Assembly (NCBI GenBank): GCA_031275535.1
Contig: JAISOR010000054.1
Coordinates: 1 to 12,873, forward strand
Length of the DNA: 12,873 bases
Source: Treponema sp.
GTDB lineage: Bacteria > Spirochaetota > Spirochaetia > Treponematales > Breznakiellaceae
Reading direction: 5' to 3'
How positions within the stretch are numbered: the first letter of the stretch is position 1; each line of letters starts with the position of its first letter. Shown here in pieces: positions 6,534 through 12,873 of the stretch. The position numbers and the translations under genes were made by a program. Below the pieces are notes generated by a model that saw only the letters and a program-made list of their open reading frames with translations, did no database searches and was not told the DNA's origin.

Positions 6534-7699
6534 CCGACGTGTTTATGAATACCTATCACCGGCTGCCGGTGACCTTTACCCATGGGGAGGGTTCCTGGCT
6601 GCTGGATACCGCCGGGAAGCGGTACCTGGACTTTAGCTCCGGTATAGCGGTGAACTGCCTGGGTCATGGGCATCCGGCCCTGGTTAAGGCCCTGGCGGAA
6701 CAGGCGGCGAAACTTATCCATACCAGTAACTACTATCTCAGCGACGTATCCGCCGCGTTTGCGGAAAAGCTCGTGGCCGCCTGCGCCGGGGTGGGGATGC
6801 GGAACTTGTTTCTGGGAAATTCCGGGGCCGAGGCCAACGAGGGGGCCTGTAAGATTGCCCGGAAGTATTCCCTTAAAAACCACGGCCCCGGCCGGCACCG
6901 GATCGTGACCCTCAAGGGAAGCTTCCACGGCAGGACCATCACCACCCTTTCCGCCACAGGGCAGGAGAAGTTCCATAAGGATTTTGGCCCCTTTACCGAG
7001 GGTTTCCTCTTTATCCCCCCGGACGACCGGGCCGCCCTGGACCGGGCCCTGGACCCTTCCACCACCGCGGGACTCCTGATCGAGGCCATCCAGGGGGAAA
7101 GCGGCGTCATCCCCATGGATGGGGCCTATATAGAGGCCGCGGCGAAGCTCTGTGCGGACCGGGACATCCTCCTTATGTTTGACGAGATCCAGTGCGGGAT
7201 GGGCCGGACCGGGACTTTCCTGGCCTGTGAGGCCTACGGGGTAAGACCCGACCTTGTTACCCTGGCCAAGGGCCTGGCCGGGGGCGTTCCCGTGGGCGCG
7301 GTCCTGGCGGGGGAGAAGGCCGCGGATGTATTCGAAACCGGCGACCATGGTTCTACCTTTGGGGGTAATCCCCTGGCCGCCGCCGGGGGGCTTGCGGTGC
7401 TGGAGGTGGTGAATAAACCGGCGTTCTTACAGGAGATTGTCCGGAAGGGGGAAAAGATCCGGACGGCCCTCCGGTCCTGGAACCACCGGGCAATCAGGGA
7501 AATCCGGGGCCGGGGACTCATAATCGGCGTGGATATCACCGCCCAGGCCTGGCCCGTATTGGAAGCCGCCCTTGCCCGGGGCCTCCTTATTCTGCAGGCG
7601 GGGACCAACACCCTGCGGTTCCTCCCCCCCTATACCATCAGCGACGAGGAGATAGACCAGGGACTTGGGATCCTCCGGGAGGTTTTAGATACCCTTTAG
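6530..7699 (+). CDS. argD: Acetylornithine aminotransferase (PLP-dependent, class III)
   Basis: Converts N-acetylglutamate semialdehyde to N-acetylornithine with glutamate as amino donor. The 389-residue protein has the class III signatures GNSGAEANEGACKIAR (PLP phosphate region), SFHGRT, FDEIQCGMGRTG with Asp218 for the pyridine nitrogen, and LAKGLAGGVPVGA with Lys247 as the Schiff-base lysine, followed by GDHGSTFGGNPLA. Close relatives act on ornithine, succinylornithine or GABA; the operon settles the substrate. Its ATG overlaps the argB stop (ATGA at 6530-6533), with AAGGAG at 6517-6522, so it is translationally coupled. No clear terminator follows within the 59 bases before the next gene. 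Confidence 0.96.
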   Translation: MTDVFMNTYHRLPVTFTHGEGSWLLDTAGKRYLDFSSGIAVNCLGHGHPALVKALAEQAAKLIHTSNYYLSDVSAAFAEKLVAACAGVGMRNLFLGNSGAEANEGACKIARKYSLKNHGPGRHRIVTLKGSFHGRTITTLSATGQEKFHKDFGPFTEGFLFIPPDDRAALDRALDPSTTAGLLIEAIQGESGVIPMDGAYIEAAAKLCADRDILLMFDEIQCGMGRTGTFLACEAYGVRPDLVTLAKGLAGGVPVGAVLAGEKAADVFETGDHGSTFGGNPLAAAGGLAVLEVVNKPAFLQEIVRKGEKIRTALRSWNHRAIREIRGRGLIIGVDITAQAWPVLEAALARGLLILQAGTNTLRFLPPYTISDEEIDQGLGILREVLDTL

Positions 7700-7758
7700 G
7701 GGAAGAGAGTGTGGAAAGCTGCCCGCCAATGAATTAACATTTAAAACATAAGGAAAAA

Positions 7759-8604
7759 ATGAAAAAAAAGTTTATTGCGGGTTTGTTCTTATTAAGCGCC
7801 TGGGCGGCATTTTCACAAAGATTGTCCACCGTGGCGGTGCTGCCCTTTGAGGCGGGCCCGGGCGGTCCCGGTTCGGATGATGCGGTACGGATAACAGGGC
7901 AGGTCATCTCCGAACTTATATCCTGGGGAAGTTTAACGGTTATCGACGCGGCTCAGGCCGAAGGGGCCGAGTATTTGATCCGGGGGCAATTATCCAGGAC
8001 CGGTGGGGCCCTGGTCCTGACCGCCACTGCCTATGACGCAAAAACGGGGAAGGCCTTAAATTCCGCCAGGGAACAGGCCGCGGATCTGAATGAACTTCTG
8101 GGAAAGATCTTTTCCCTCTGCGTCCAGGTGGTGGAAAACATCCCCTTTCCCAATTATATGATTGGAAAATGGAGATCCTCCATAAACCTGGGCGACGCCT
8201 CCCTAACCTGTATCATGGAATTTAGATCCGATAGGACGGTGCTGGTTGAACGGTATGACACCTATGAGCGCCGGAATGATTCTTCCCTGCAGTACCATGC
8301 CTATGGGAGGGGGACCTATTCGTACAGCGGCCATGTGCGGAGGGTCCTGGCCTTCAGGGATGCCAAGGGTACGGTGTACAGGGAAGCGCCGGTTGATGGA
8401 TCGGTTACTATTACCCTGTCCCTGGAAGACGCCCTTCCCAAGTATGGCTCCATCAGCCAGAGCAGGATTAGTTTAGCCTTTGATGACATAAAAAGCAGTT
8501 TTGAATTGATAAGTGCCGGTTTTTTATGCGGCGATAATCCGGGCGGTTCCGCTGCCTACCCGCAGGCTGCGGTCGCCTATACCCATTTCACAAAAATTCA
8601 ATAG
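7759..8604 (+). CDS. Secreted protein with FlgO/CsgG-like N-terminal domain and a C-terminal beta-rich domain
   Basis: 281 residues, exported. Residues 1-19 are a signal peptide (KKK, then FIAGLFLLSAWAA, with a likely cut at AFS/Q) and there is no lipobox. Residues about 23-125 (TVAVLPFEAG, AVRITGQVISELISWGSLTVIDAA, AEYLIRGQLSR, TATAYDAKTGKALNSA) have the pattern of the FlgO/CsgG/TolB-N-like fold found in many envelope proteins of spirochaetes. Residues about 135-275 begin IGKWRSSI and carry alternating strands, resembling a lipocalin-like or avidin-like small barrel, though this is only a fold guess. The start has AAGGA 4 bases upstream. It follows argD by 59 bases and leads into the propeller gene 9 bases later, so the two exported proteins probably work together. 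The function is unknown and no link to arginine is visible. Confidence 0.7.
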   Translation: MKKKFIAGLFLLSAWAAFSQRLSTVAVLPFEAGPGGPGSDDAVRITGQVISELISWGSLTVIDAAQAEGAEYLIRGQLSRTGGALVLTATAYDAKTGKALNSAREQAADLNELLGKIFSLCVQVVENIPFPNYMIGKWRSSINLGDASLTCIMEFRSDRTVLVERYDTYERRNDSSLQYHAYGRGTYSYSGHVRRVLAFRDAKGTVYREAPVDGSVTITLSLEDALPKYGSISQSRISLAFDDIKSSFELISAGFLCGDNPGGSAAYPQAAVAYTHFTKIQ

Positions 8605-8613
8605 GAGGTTCCG

Positions 8614-10419
8614 GTGCAAAACAGTGCTATCCCTATTCCCATACATATATGTCTCTGGGGCATATTGATCCTTTTTCCCCCATTCCTCCCTGCCCAGACC
8701 GGCGGAAACCGTACCACCGGCTCCGCCGGGACGGAAGTCCCCGTGAGCGCCCTCCCCATTTGGGAACGGGATCTGCAGGGCCTCGTGCCGGGGCTGCCTT
8801 TTCTGCAGGCGGAATCGGTGGTGATGGCCATTGACCGGGGGATGATCCGATCCTACAGCCGGGGGGGAACCTTTTTGTGGGACTTTGATCCCCGGGCAGG
8901 AGTTACCCCCTATACGACCCGTTCCCCGGAGGGGACCACCTATGCATGTAATACCGAAGGGGTCTTCATGGCCATAAACCGGGTCGGCCGGGAACTTTGG
9001 CGGCTGACTTTGGAACAGCCCATTACCTTTCCCGCAGTGCTTGGCTGGGATGGCCGGGTTTTTATCCCCATCGGGCGGGTCCTTGCCTGCCGTACAGCTT
9101 CGGGATTTGCCCTTTGGCGGCAGGATCTGGGAAGCCCCATGGCCGCGGCCCCCATACTGGATCACGAGGGGGGGATAGTTACGGTCCTGGAGAACCGTGA
9201 TTTCCTCCGGGTCGATCAGTTCGGCGGCATGGAGCGGATAGGGCTCGACCGGGTTCCGGCCATTGTCGTGCCCCTGAAATCGGAGGGCCGGAATAGTTTT
9301 ATCCTCCTGTATTCCAATGGCGAAACCGAGGGAATAAACCTTGACCTGGCGGCCAGGGCGGGCTCAAAGCTGACCCGTTTCCGCCGGCCCTCCCTGCCCG
9401 CGGCCCCGGCGGCCGCGGCGGGAAGGGAGGATCAGATAGTGGTAACCCTTAGGGACGGCAGGGTCCTGTGCTGTTCCGGAAACGGGGGGCAGGTCCTGTG
9501 GAGCGGGGACAGCCATGAAACGGCGGCGGAGAAAGGCCCGGGCAATGTGGCTTCCCAGGAAGCCGTCATGGTCTTTGATGAACGGGGGGTCTTTGTGCTT
9601 TCCCTCCGGGGCGCCACGGGCTTTGCGGCCAATGGCCGGCGGCGCTGGCTCTTCCATACCAGGGACCTAAGCGCGATTCCCGCGTTGAGTGATGAGGGCC
9701 TCCTCTATGCCTGCGGGAAAGATCAACGCCTCCATACGTATAAAGTGGAAAACAAGGAGCGGAATATACCCCGTTCCATGTACGGGCCGGACCCGGAGGG
9801 AACCTATGGCCTGGGCAATCCCCCGCCCTCTCCCTGGGCGGAATTTCCCCATCGTTTTACAGAAGGGGAATTGACCGCCATGTATGCAGCCATCGATTCG
9901 GCTACAAAAAGCGGACAGGTAGGGGAGAACGAGACCGCCTATGTCGCATACCTGATGGAGATGACCGGCGGCATACTGAATACCCCCCACTATTCTCCGG
10001 TCCGGCCGCCCATTCAGATAACCCGGCGGATCGAATTGATCCGGCTTTTGGCCCGGATGGGCTCCCGGGAGACCATTCCCTTTTTGGCGAATCTCTTCTA
10101 CCGGGACCCGGAACCTTCAATCAAAGCGGCCTGCGCTGAGGCTATAGGCCGTATAGGGGTTGATCCCAAGGGGGACGCTATCCGGGCTTATTCTGTTTTT
10201 CTTTCCCCCGATAACGCAAACCGGGACCCCATGACCCTGATAGCGGCCTCGGCCTCCGCCGCGGCGCTGGCCCGTTTTTCCGGCCCCCCCCTGGCCCTGG
10301 CGGGGATCCGCCTGCTGATGGCCTTTGGCCACATGGATTTTCCGCCGGTGGTAAAACGGCAGGCCCAGCAGGAACTTGACGCCCTGCGGAGGGAGGGGCT
10401 GGATAAACCCCTGGAATGA
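8614..10419 (+). CDS. Exported PQQ-like beta-propeller protein with C-terminal HEAT-like repeats
   Basis: 601 residues. A signal peptide spans about residues 1-27 (ICLWGILILFPPFLPA). Residues about 45-375 are beta-propeller blades of the PQQ/BamB type; recurring blade ends read FLWDFD (88), RELWR (126), FALWRQDL (165), QVLWSGD (293) and RRRWLFH (342), with DGRVF/DGRVL strands between. A linker rich in Pro and Gly (385-412) leads to helical HEAT-like repeats at about 465-590 (IELIRLLARMGSRETIPFLANLF; IKAACAEAIGRIG). Such combinations act as protein-binding scaffolds outside the cytoplasm, but the partner is unknown. The start is GTG 8614, chosen for AGGAGG (8603-8608) 5 bases upstream, which overlaps the previous stop. 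The gene converges on the TraX gene with only 9 bases between stops and no visible terminator. Confidence 0.8.
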   Translation: MQNSAIPIPIHICLWGILILFPPFLPAQTGGNRTTGSAGTEVPVSALPIWERDLQGLVPGLPFLQAESVVMAIDRGMIRSYSRGGTFLWDFDPRAGVTPYTTRSPEGTTYACNTEGVFMAINRVGRELWRLTLEQPITFPAVLGWDGRVFIPIGRVLACRTASGFALWRQDLGSPMAAAPILDHEGGIVTVLENRDFLRVDQFGGMERIGLDRVPAIVVPLKSEGRNSFILLYSNGETEGINLDLAARAGSKLTRFRRPSLPAAPAAAAGREDQIVVTLRDGRVLCCSGNGGQVLWSGDSHETAAEKGPGNVASQEAVMVFDERGVFVLSLRGATGFAANGRRRWLFHTRDLSAIPALSDEGLLYACGKDQRLHTYKVENKERNIPRSMYGPDPEGTYGLGNPPPSPWAEFPHRFTEGELTAMYAAIDSATKSGQVGENETAYVAYLMEMTGGILNTPHYSPVRPPIQITRRIELIRLLARMGSRETIPFLANLFYRDPEPSIKAACAEAIGRIGVDPKGDAIRAYSVFLSPDNANRDPMTLIAASASAAALARFSGPPLALAGIRLLMAFGHMDFPPVVKRQAQQELDALRREGLDKPLE

Positions 10420-10428
10420 GAGCTCCGG

Positions 10429-11238
10429 TTACGAGGCCTGCCCTAAAAACCAGGCAATAACATAAAAGATATATATGTGGGCGGGGTAGAAGATATAGAA
10501 GAAGTACTTGGATCCCCGGCCCCGCTGCCCGTTATAGAGGAGTATGGGAATGACGGCAAATACCATGAGCCACTGGGCGCTGTGGGTGGTCAGCCACGAC
10601 AGGAGGCCGAAGGCCAGTACCAGCGCGGCCTGGGCAAGCCGGTACTTCCGCAGGATATAAAAGAGCAGCCCCAGCAGGATCAGGGGAAAACCGCCTTCCG
10701 CGGAAATGGGGTTGGGGATAAAAAGCAGTACCGCGGCGGCGGTCACGTTCTCCTTAGTCAGGGCAATAAGCAGGGCCAGCCCGATAAGCAGGGACAGGAG
10801 GAAGACCCCAATGGCCAGGAAAACCTTTCCCGCCTTTTTTTCCGTAATACCCTTCTTCACCAGATCAAAGAGCCCCATATAAAAGGCGGCCACAAAGAGG
10901 GTGCTGAAGATATTATTGATCAACGTCACCTCTTCAAGGGGCATATAGCGGTTAAAGACCCTGTTCATGATGGACATGAGGAAAAACCCTGCCAGGAGCC
11001 GTATCATATAGATTCTTCTATCCCGGGTAAAATAGAAGCCCTCGGCGCAGAGGAATAGGAACATGGCCGCCACGGGCCGGCCAAACCAGTTGAACCAATA
11101 GGGAGCGCCCTGACTTATGAACATCTGGTGCAGATGATCCATCACCATCAATAAAATACCGATGATTTTGATAGCATTCCCTGAAAGGATATGATAACGA
11201 TTTTGTTTGAATTTTAAGATTTTTACTTCAGTTTCCAT
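10429..11238 (-). CDS. TraX-family integral membrane protein
   Basis: 269 residues with about eight hydrophobic segments. TraX signatures are clear: LSGNAIKIIGILLMVMDHLHQMF near the N-terminus, FNWFGRPVAAMFLFLCAEGFYFTRDRRIYMIRLL, and YNGQRGRGSKYFFYIFYPAHIYIFYVI near the C-terminus. In the F plasmid TraX acetylates pilin, and the family is related to membrane acyltransferases, but chromosomal TraX-like proteins are common in Firmicutes and spirochaetes without any conjugation genes nearby, as here. The real acceptor is therefore unknown; a wall, lipid or surface glycan is a guess. The start at 11238 has only a weak GAGAG site, 6-10 bases upstream. No in-operon partner is seen: the GNAT gene upstream ends 151 bases away and a separate promoter is likely. 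Confidence 0.88.
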   Translation of the reverse strand: METEVKILKFKQNRYHILSGNAIKIIGILLMVMDHLHQMFISQGAPYWFNWFGRPVAAMFLFLCAEGFYFTRDRRIYMIRLLAGFFLMSIMNRVFNRYMPLEEVTLINNIFSTLFVAAFYMGLFDLVKKGITEKKAGKVFLAIGVFLLSLLIGLALLIALTKENVTAAAVLLFIPNPISAEGGFPLILLGLLFYILRKYRLAQAALVLAFGLLSWLTTHSAQWLMVFAVIPILLYNGQRGRGSKYFFYIFYPAHIYIFYVIAWFLGQAS

Positions 11239-11266
11239 AACGTTCTCTCTTTTTTTTATTAATTAG

Positions 11267-11295
11267 AGCATACTATATTTTTTTCGGAAAATCAA
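11267..11295 (-). promoter_or_regulatory. Likely promoter of the TraX-family gene
   Basis: On the minus strand TTGATT (11295-11290) and TATGCT (11272-11267) are 17 bp apart, about 30 bases upstream of the gene start, in an AT-rich stretch. This would uncouple the TraX gene from the GNAT unit upstream. Confidence 0.4.
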
Positions 11296-11313
11296 CAACG
11301 GGGTGGAAATACC

Positions 11314-11343
11314 GGAAATTTTACATTTATAAGGAAATTTTAC
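11314..11343. repeat. Direct repeat of GGAAATTTTAC, 19 bp centre to centre
   Basis: Two exact 11-bp copies (11314-11324 and 11333-11343) lie between the GNAT stop and the TraX promoter, 18 bases upstream of its -35 box. Spacing near two helical turns fits a regulator site, but the AT-rich context makes chance possible. Confidence 0.35.
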
Positions 11344-11389
11344 CACGAACCTCACCAACGCTGCTATTCGTTGACATATTCTATGCGGC

Positions 11390-11950
11390 TTACCGGTACA
11401 GGTCTTTACGCATACTGATTGTTTTGCGGTTTTTGTTATAGAGTTCGCTGTTTGGAATAAAGTCGTTTTTTTCATAAAAAGCTAAAACGCCTTCATTGTG
11501 TTCTATGTCGGCATCCACGGTGATGAAACGGGCGGCGCAATAGGCAGCATTACAGGTCCACGCAAGACGCTCCGCGCTGTCAATCATAAAGGTTCCAATA
11601 CCTTTATATTTTTCCAAAAAGCTGCGGTCAACCGCCAGTTTGGCGATTTTCATGGCCGGTATGGTCTTGAATGGATAATTAAGGTTGTGGAGTTCCTTTT
11701 CGGTAAATGATAATTTTATTGCGTCCATGATAAGGGACATATATGCCGCGATTTTGCCGCTTGACCGCTCGGTGAGGAGCCACGTAAGGGCTATATGATC
11801 ATTCATGGAACGCAGAACGTCTTGTAAAAGGTATTCATTATACTCGATAACTCCACAATCGAAAAATGCGGGTAGTTTCTCAGGAGAAACCGGTTCAAGA
11901 TAAAAATAATCCCCGCCGTTTTTGAAGGTTATCTTGATCCGGCTGTTCAC
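11390..11950 (-). CDS. GNAT-family N-acetyltransferase, candidate toxin of a TacT-like pair
   Basis: 186 residues of GNAT fold. Motif A is KIAKLAVDRSFLEKYKGIGTFMI (about 101-123), with K-Y-K-G-I-G as the acetyl-CoA phosphate loop; motif B is VDADIEHNEGVLAFYEKNDF (about 145-164), with Tyr159 at the usual general-acid position. This arrangement is shared with TacT/AtaT-type toxins, which acetylate the amino group of aminoacyl-tRNA and stop translation. The start is GTG 11950, overlapping the stop of the small upstream gene (GTGA), so translation is coupled. Its ribosome binding site is weak (AAGG, 10 bases away), consistent with coupling. A housekeeping acetyltransferase cannot be excluded, since the partner is not the RHH/DUF1778 antitoxin usually paired with TacT. 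Confidence 0.78.
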   Translation of the reverse strand: MNSRIKITFKNGGDYFYLEPVSPEKLPAFFDCGVIEYNEYLLQDVLRSMNDHIALTWLLTERSSGKIAAYMSLIMDAIKLSFTEKELHNLNYPFKTIPAMKIAKLAVDRSFLEKYKGIGTFMIDSAERLAWTCNAAYCAARFITVDADIEHNEGVLAFYEKNDFIPNSELYNKNRKTISMRKDLYR

Positions 11951-12102
11951 TTCCGGAAAACCTTGTCGATATAGGCGGCCTTTTTTTCAAGCCGTTTATA
12001 GACCGATGCCGGTATTGGCTTGCGTATTTGCTCAATAACTTCACGGGCGATTTTCTTGTCCCTTATCTCCGTTGGCTGTACCGGCTTAACTTTCGTACCC
12101 AT
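11947..12102 (-). CDS. Small basic protein coupled to the GNAT gene, candidate antitoxin
   Basis: 51 residues, basic, mostly helical by eye: PTEIRDKKIAREVIEQIRK, then PIPASVYKRLEKKAAYIDKV. I do not recognise the family; it lacks the ribbon-helix-helix pattern of DUF1778 antitoxins. The start is ATG 12102 because GGAGGAG (12112-12106) lies directly upstream and a good promoter sits just above; a longer frame back to TTG 12177 would run through that promoter and tandem repeats, so it is rejected. The last codon overlaps the GNAT start by 4 bases. Small-gene-first order, overlap and autonomous promoter match a toxin-antitoxin layout, so antitoxin or DNA-binding autoregulator is the leading guess. 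Confidence 0.7.
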   Translation of the reverse strand: MGTKVKPVQPTEIRDKKIAREVIEQIRKPIPASVYKRLEKKAAYIDKVFRK

Positions 12103-12121
12103 GATCTCCTCCAATGAACTA

Positions 12122-12150
12122 AATATACCCCGCTTTGCTATTTTTGGCAA
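12122..12150 (-). promoter_or_regulatory. Promoter of the small-protein/GNAT pair
   Basis: On the minus strand TTGCCA (12150-12145) and TATATT (12127-12122) are 17 bp apart, and transcription would start near 12115, just upstream of the GGAGGAG site of the small gene. The leader is very short. The tandem 13-bp repeat abuts the -35 box. Confidence 0.6.
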
Positions 12151-12176
12151 GGAGACGTTGACAGGAGACGTTGACA
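12151..12176. repeat. Perfect tandem 13-bp repeat abutting the pair's promoter
   Basis: GGAGACGTTGACA occurs twice head to tail with no mismatch (12151-12163, 12164-12176). It ends exactly at the -35 box of the minus-strand promoter, the place where an autoregulating antitoxin or an activator would bind. It may also be a fresh duplication. Confidence 0.6.
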
Positions 12177-12332
12177 AACGGCCATTTTGCGGGGCGGACA
12201 GAGGCTTTCCGGCAGCCTTCGCGGGGTCAGACCTCCGGAAGATTAACTACGGACCCCACGAACAAAGAGTAAAACTCCAATTAGAGAACCGCACAAAGGA
12301 AGAGGAAGAAAACCGCAAAGGTGCAGAAATCC

Positions 12333-12627
12333 GTCGATGGTACCCGGATTATGCGAGAAATCCCTCTTCCCCCCTCATAGAGATCGGTAATTCCACAATG
12401 GGAGAAAAACAAGAAGGCCTGGGCGGGTTATCTGAAAGCGGACACTTGACCGAAGCCCCGCAGGGGCAAGCGGGACCTATTACATTTTTCTTATAGGTTT
12501 ACCTTTTCCGGGGTCCCGCCCTGTTACCGGTGTTCCCAAAACACGCTCAATGTTTCGCCTGCGAATTTTGGGCGGGCCGCTTTTAGATGTTCCGCCCAGG
12601 CCATTTTTTTTGTCTATGGGTGGAAAT
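12333..12627 (+). repeat. Structured dispersed repeat, copy B, with long inverted repeats (upstream of argG)
   Basis: Homologous to 2815-3046. It also carries an imperfect inverted repeat of about 50 bp: left arm 12389-12441, right arm 12577-12627. Exact blocks are GGCCTGGGCGG (12416-12426) with CCGCCCAGGCC (12592-12602), ATCT with AGAT (12430-12433/12585-12588), and AAAGCGG with CCGCTTT (12435-12441/12577-12583); the pairing continues through A-rich/T-rich ends to TTCCAC (12391-12396) with GTGGAA (12620-12625). Between the arms are GCCCC/GGGGC (12455-12459/12463-12467), GCGGGACC/GGTCCCGC (12470-12477/12512-12519), and CCCAAAA/TTTTGGG (12535-12541/12566-12572) around the same loop as copy A (TCAATGTTTC). 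GGGCGG (12570-12575) can alternatively pair with CCGCCC (12592-12597) before T8 (12604-12611). No transposase, and no obvious target duplication. Confidence 0.72.
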
Positions 12628-12631
12628 ACGG

Positions 12632-12660
12632 TGGAATATTTTATCGCTTCCTGGTATGAT
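12632..12660 (+). promoter_or_regulatory. Likely extended -10 promoter of argG
   Basis: TATGAT (12655-12660) is preceded by TGG, giving an extended -10, with a weak TGGAAT (12632-12637) 17 bp upstream. Transcription would start near 12667, less than 20 bases before argG. It lies just after repeat B. An AT-rich GGAATATTTTATC at 12633-12645 is a poor partial resemblance to an arginine operator. Confidence 0.42.
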
Positions 12661-12684
12661 GCCCTATCAAATTCGGAGTTATCA

Positions 12685-12873
12685 ATGAAAAAGAAAATCG
12701 TTCTGGCCTATTCCGGCGGACTGGATACCACGGTGATCATTCCCTGGCTCAAGGAAAATTATGACTGCGATATTGTGGCGGTCTGTGTGGACGTGGGGCA
12801 GGAGGCGGACTGGAAGGGCATTAAGCAGCGGGCCCTGGATACGGGGGCCCTGTCCTGTCATGTGGCGGATGTA
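12685..12873 (+). CDS. argG: Argininosuccinate synthase (N-terminal part, cut by window end)
   Basis: Joins citrulline and aspartate with ATP to make argininosuccinate, the penultimate step of arginine synthesis. Only the first 63 of about 400 codons are present: [23 protein letters not shown], with the PP-loop AYSGGLDTT that binds ATP pyrophosphate, followed by [25 protein letters not shown], the expected second strand and helix. GGAG (12675-12678) is 6 bases before the ATG. The frame is open upstream through repeat B as far as 12532, but family N-termini and the ribosome binding site fix the start here. It is separated from argCJBD by about 5 kb of unrelated genes, and argF and argH are not in the window. 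Confidence 0.95.
   Translation, partial: MKKKIVLAYSGGLDTTVIIPWLKENYDCDIVAVCVDVGQEADWKGIKQRALDTGALSCHVADV

Noticed and set aside
10420..10428. Bidirectional terminator between the converging propeller and TraX genes
   Set aside because: Only nine bases separate the two stops and no hairpin with a T-run is visible nearby.
10429..11238. TraX gene as evidence of a conjugative element
   Set aside because: No relaxase, coupling protein, pilus or integrase gene is in the window, and chromosomal TraX-like proteins are common without conjugation.
12020..12496. 158-codon plus-strand open frame running into repeat B
   Set aside because: It opposes the small-protein gene and its promoter, crosses the tandem repeat, has no ribosome binding site, and its end lies inside the repeat. 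The Glu/Lys-rich part near 12236-12400 looks mildly protein-like but matches nothing I know.
12532..12684. Upstream in-frame extension of argG (for example from ATG 12615)
   Set aside because: Family members begin at the [11 protein letters not shown] segment, and GGAG six bases before 12685 fits the shorter start.

Overview
The window looks like a piece of a spirochaete chromosome, most likely a Treponema-type organism of the termite-gut kind. This is an inference from protein style (a lipobox TPR lipoprotein, secreted FlgO-like and beta-propeller proteins, a TraX membrane protein, close-packed genes with strong GGAGG ribosome binding sites), not from a marker gene. No rRNA, tRNA or CRISPR array was seen.

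Layout. (1) 1-116: the tail of an unidentified frame at the left edge. (2) 193-2060, minus strand: a two-gene unit of an aberrant M29-type aminopeptidase followed by a FadR-type GntR regulator. The aminopeptidase has lost its normal N-terminal domain and starts with what looks like the first residues of a class V aminotransferase. (3) 2192-2712, minus strand: an amber-interrupted remnant and a small TPR lipoprotein gene. (4) 2713-3247: a divergent intergenic region with structured repeat copy A, then the argC promoter with a 16-bp perfect palindrome over its -10. (5) 3248-7699, plus strand: the arginine operon argC-argJ-argB-argD, giving the acetylated steps from glutamate to acetylornithine; ArgJ recycles the acetyl group (cyclic pathway). 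(6) 7759-10419, plus strand: two exported proteins of the cell envelope, possibly read through from argD. (7) 10429-12102, minus strand: a TraX-family membrane protein, and a GNAT acetyltransferase translationally coupled to a 51-residue basic protein, with the layout of a toxin-antitoxin pair. (8) 12103-12684: a second divergent intergenic region with structured repeat copy B. (9) 12685-end: the start of argG, cut by the window edge.

The most notable signal is the repeat pair. Two diverged copies of a 230-300 bp structured element, each lying between divergent genes, sit directly upstream of the two arginine transcription units, argC and argG. Both copies keep an outer long-range stem, a central stem, a hairpin with an invariant loop, and a second hairpin that competes with the first and precedes a T-run. 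Copy B is also a roughly 50-bp inverted repeat. This could be a MITE-like dispersed element, an insulating terminator, or a regulatory RNA; the sequence alone does not decide.

The arginine genes and the two exported-protein genes are clearly GC-rich, while the regulator/aminopeptidase and GNAT regions are AT-richer, so the window is a mosaic in composition.
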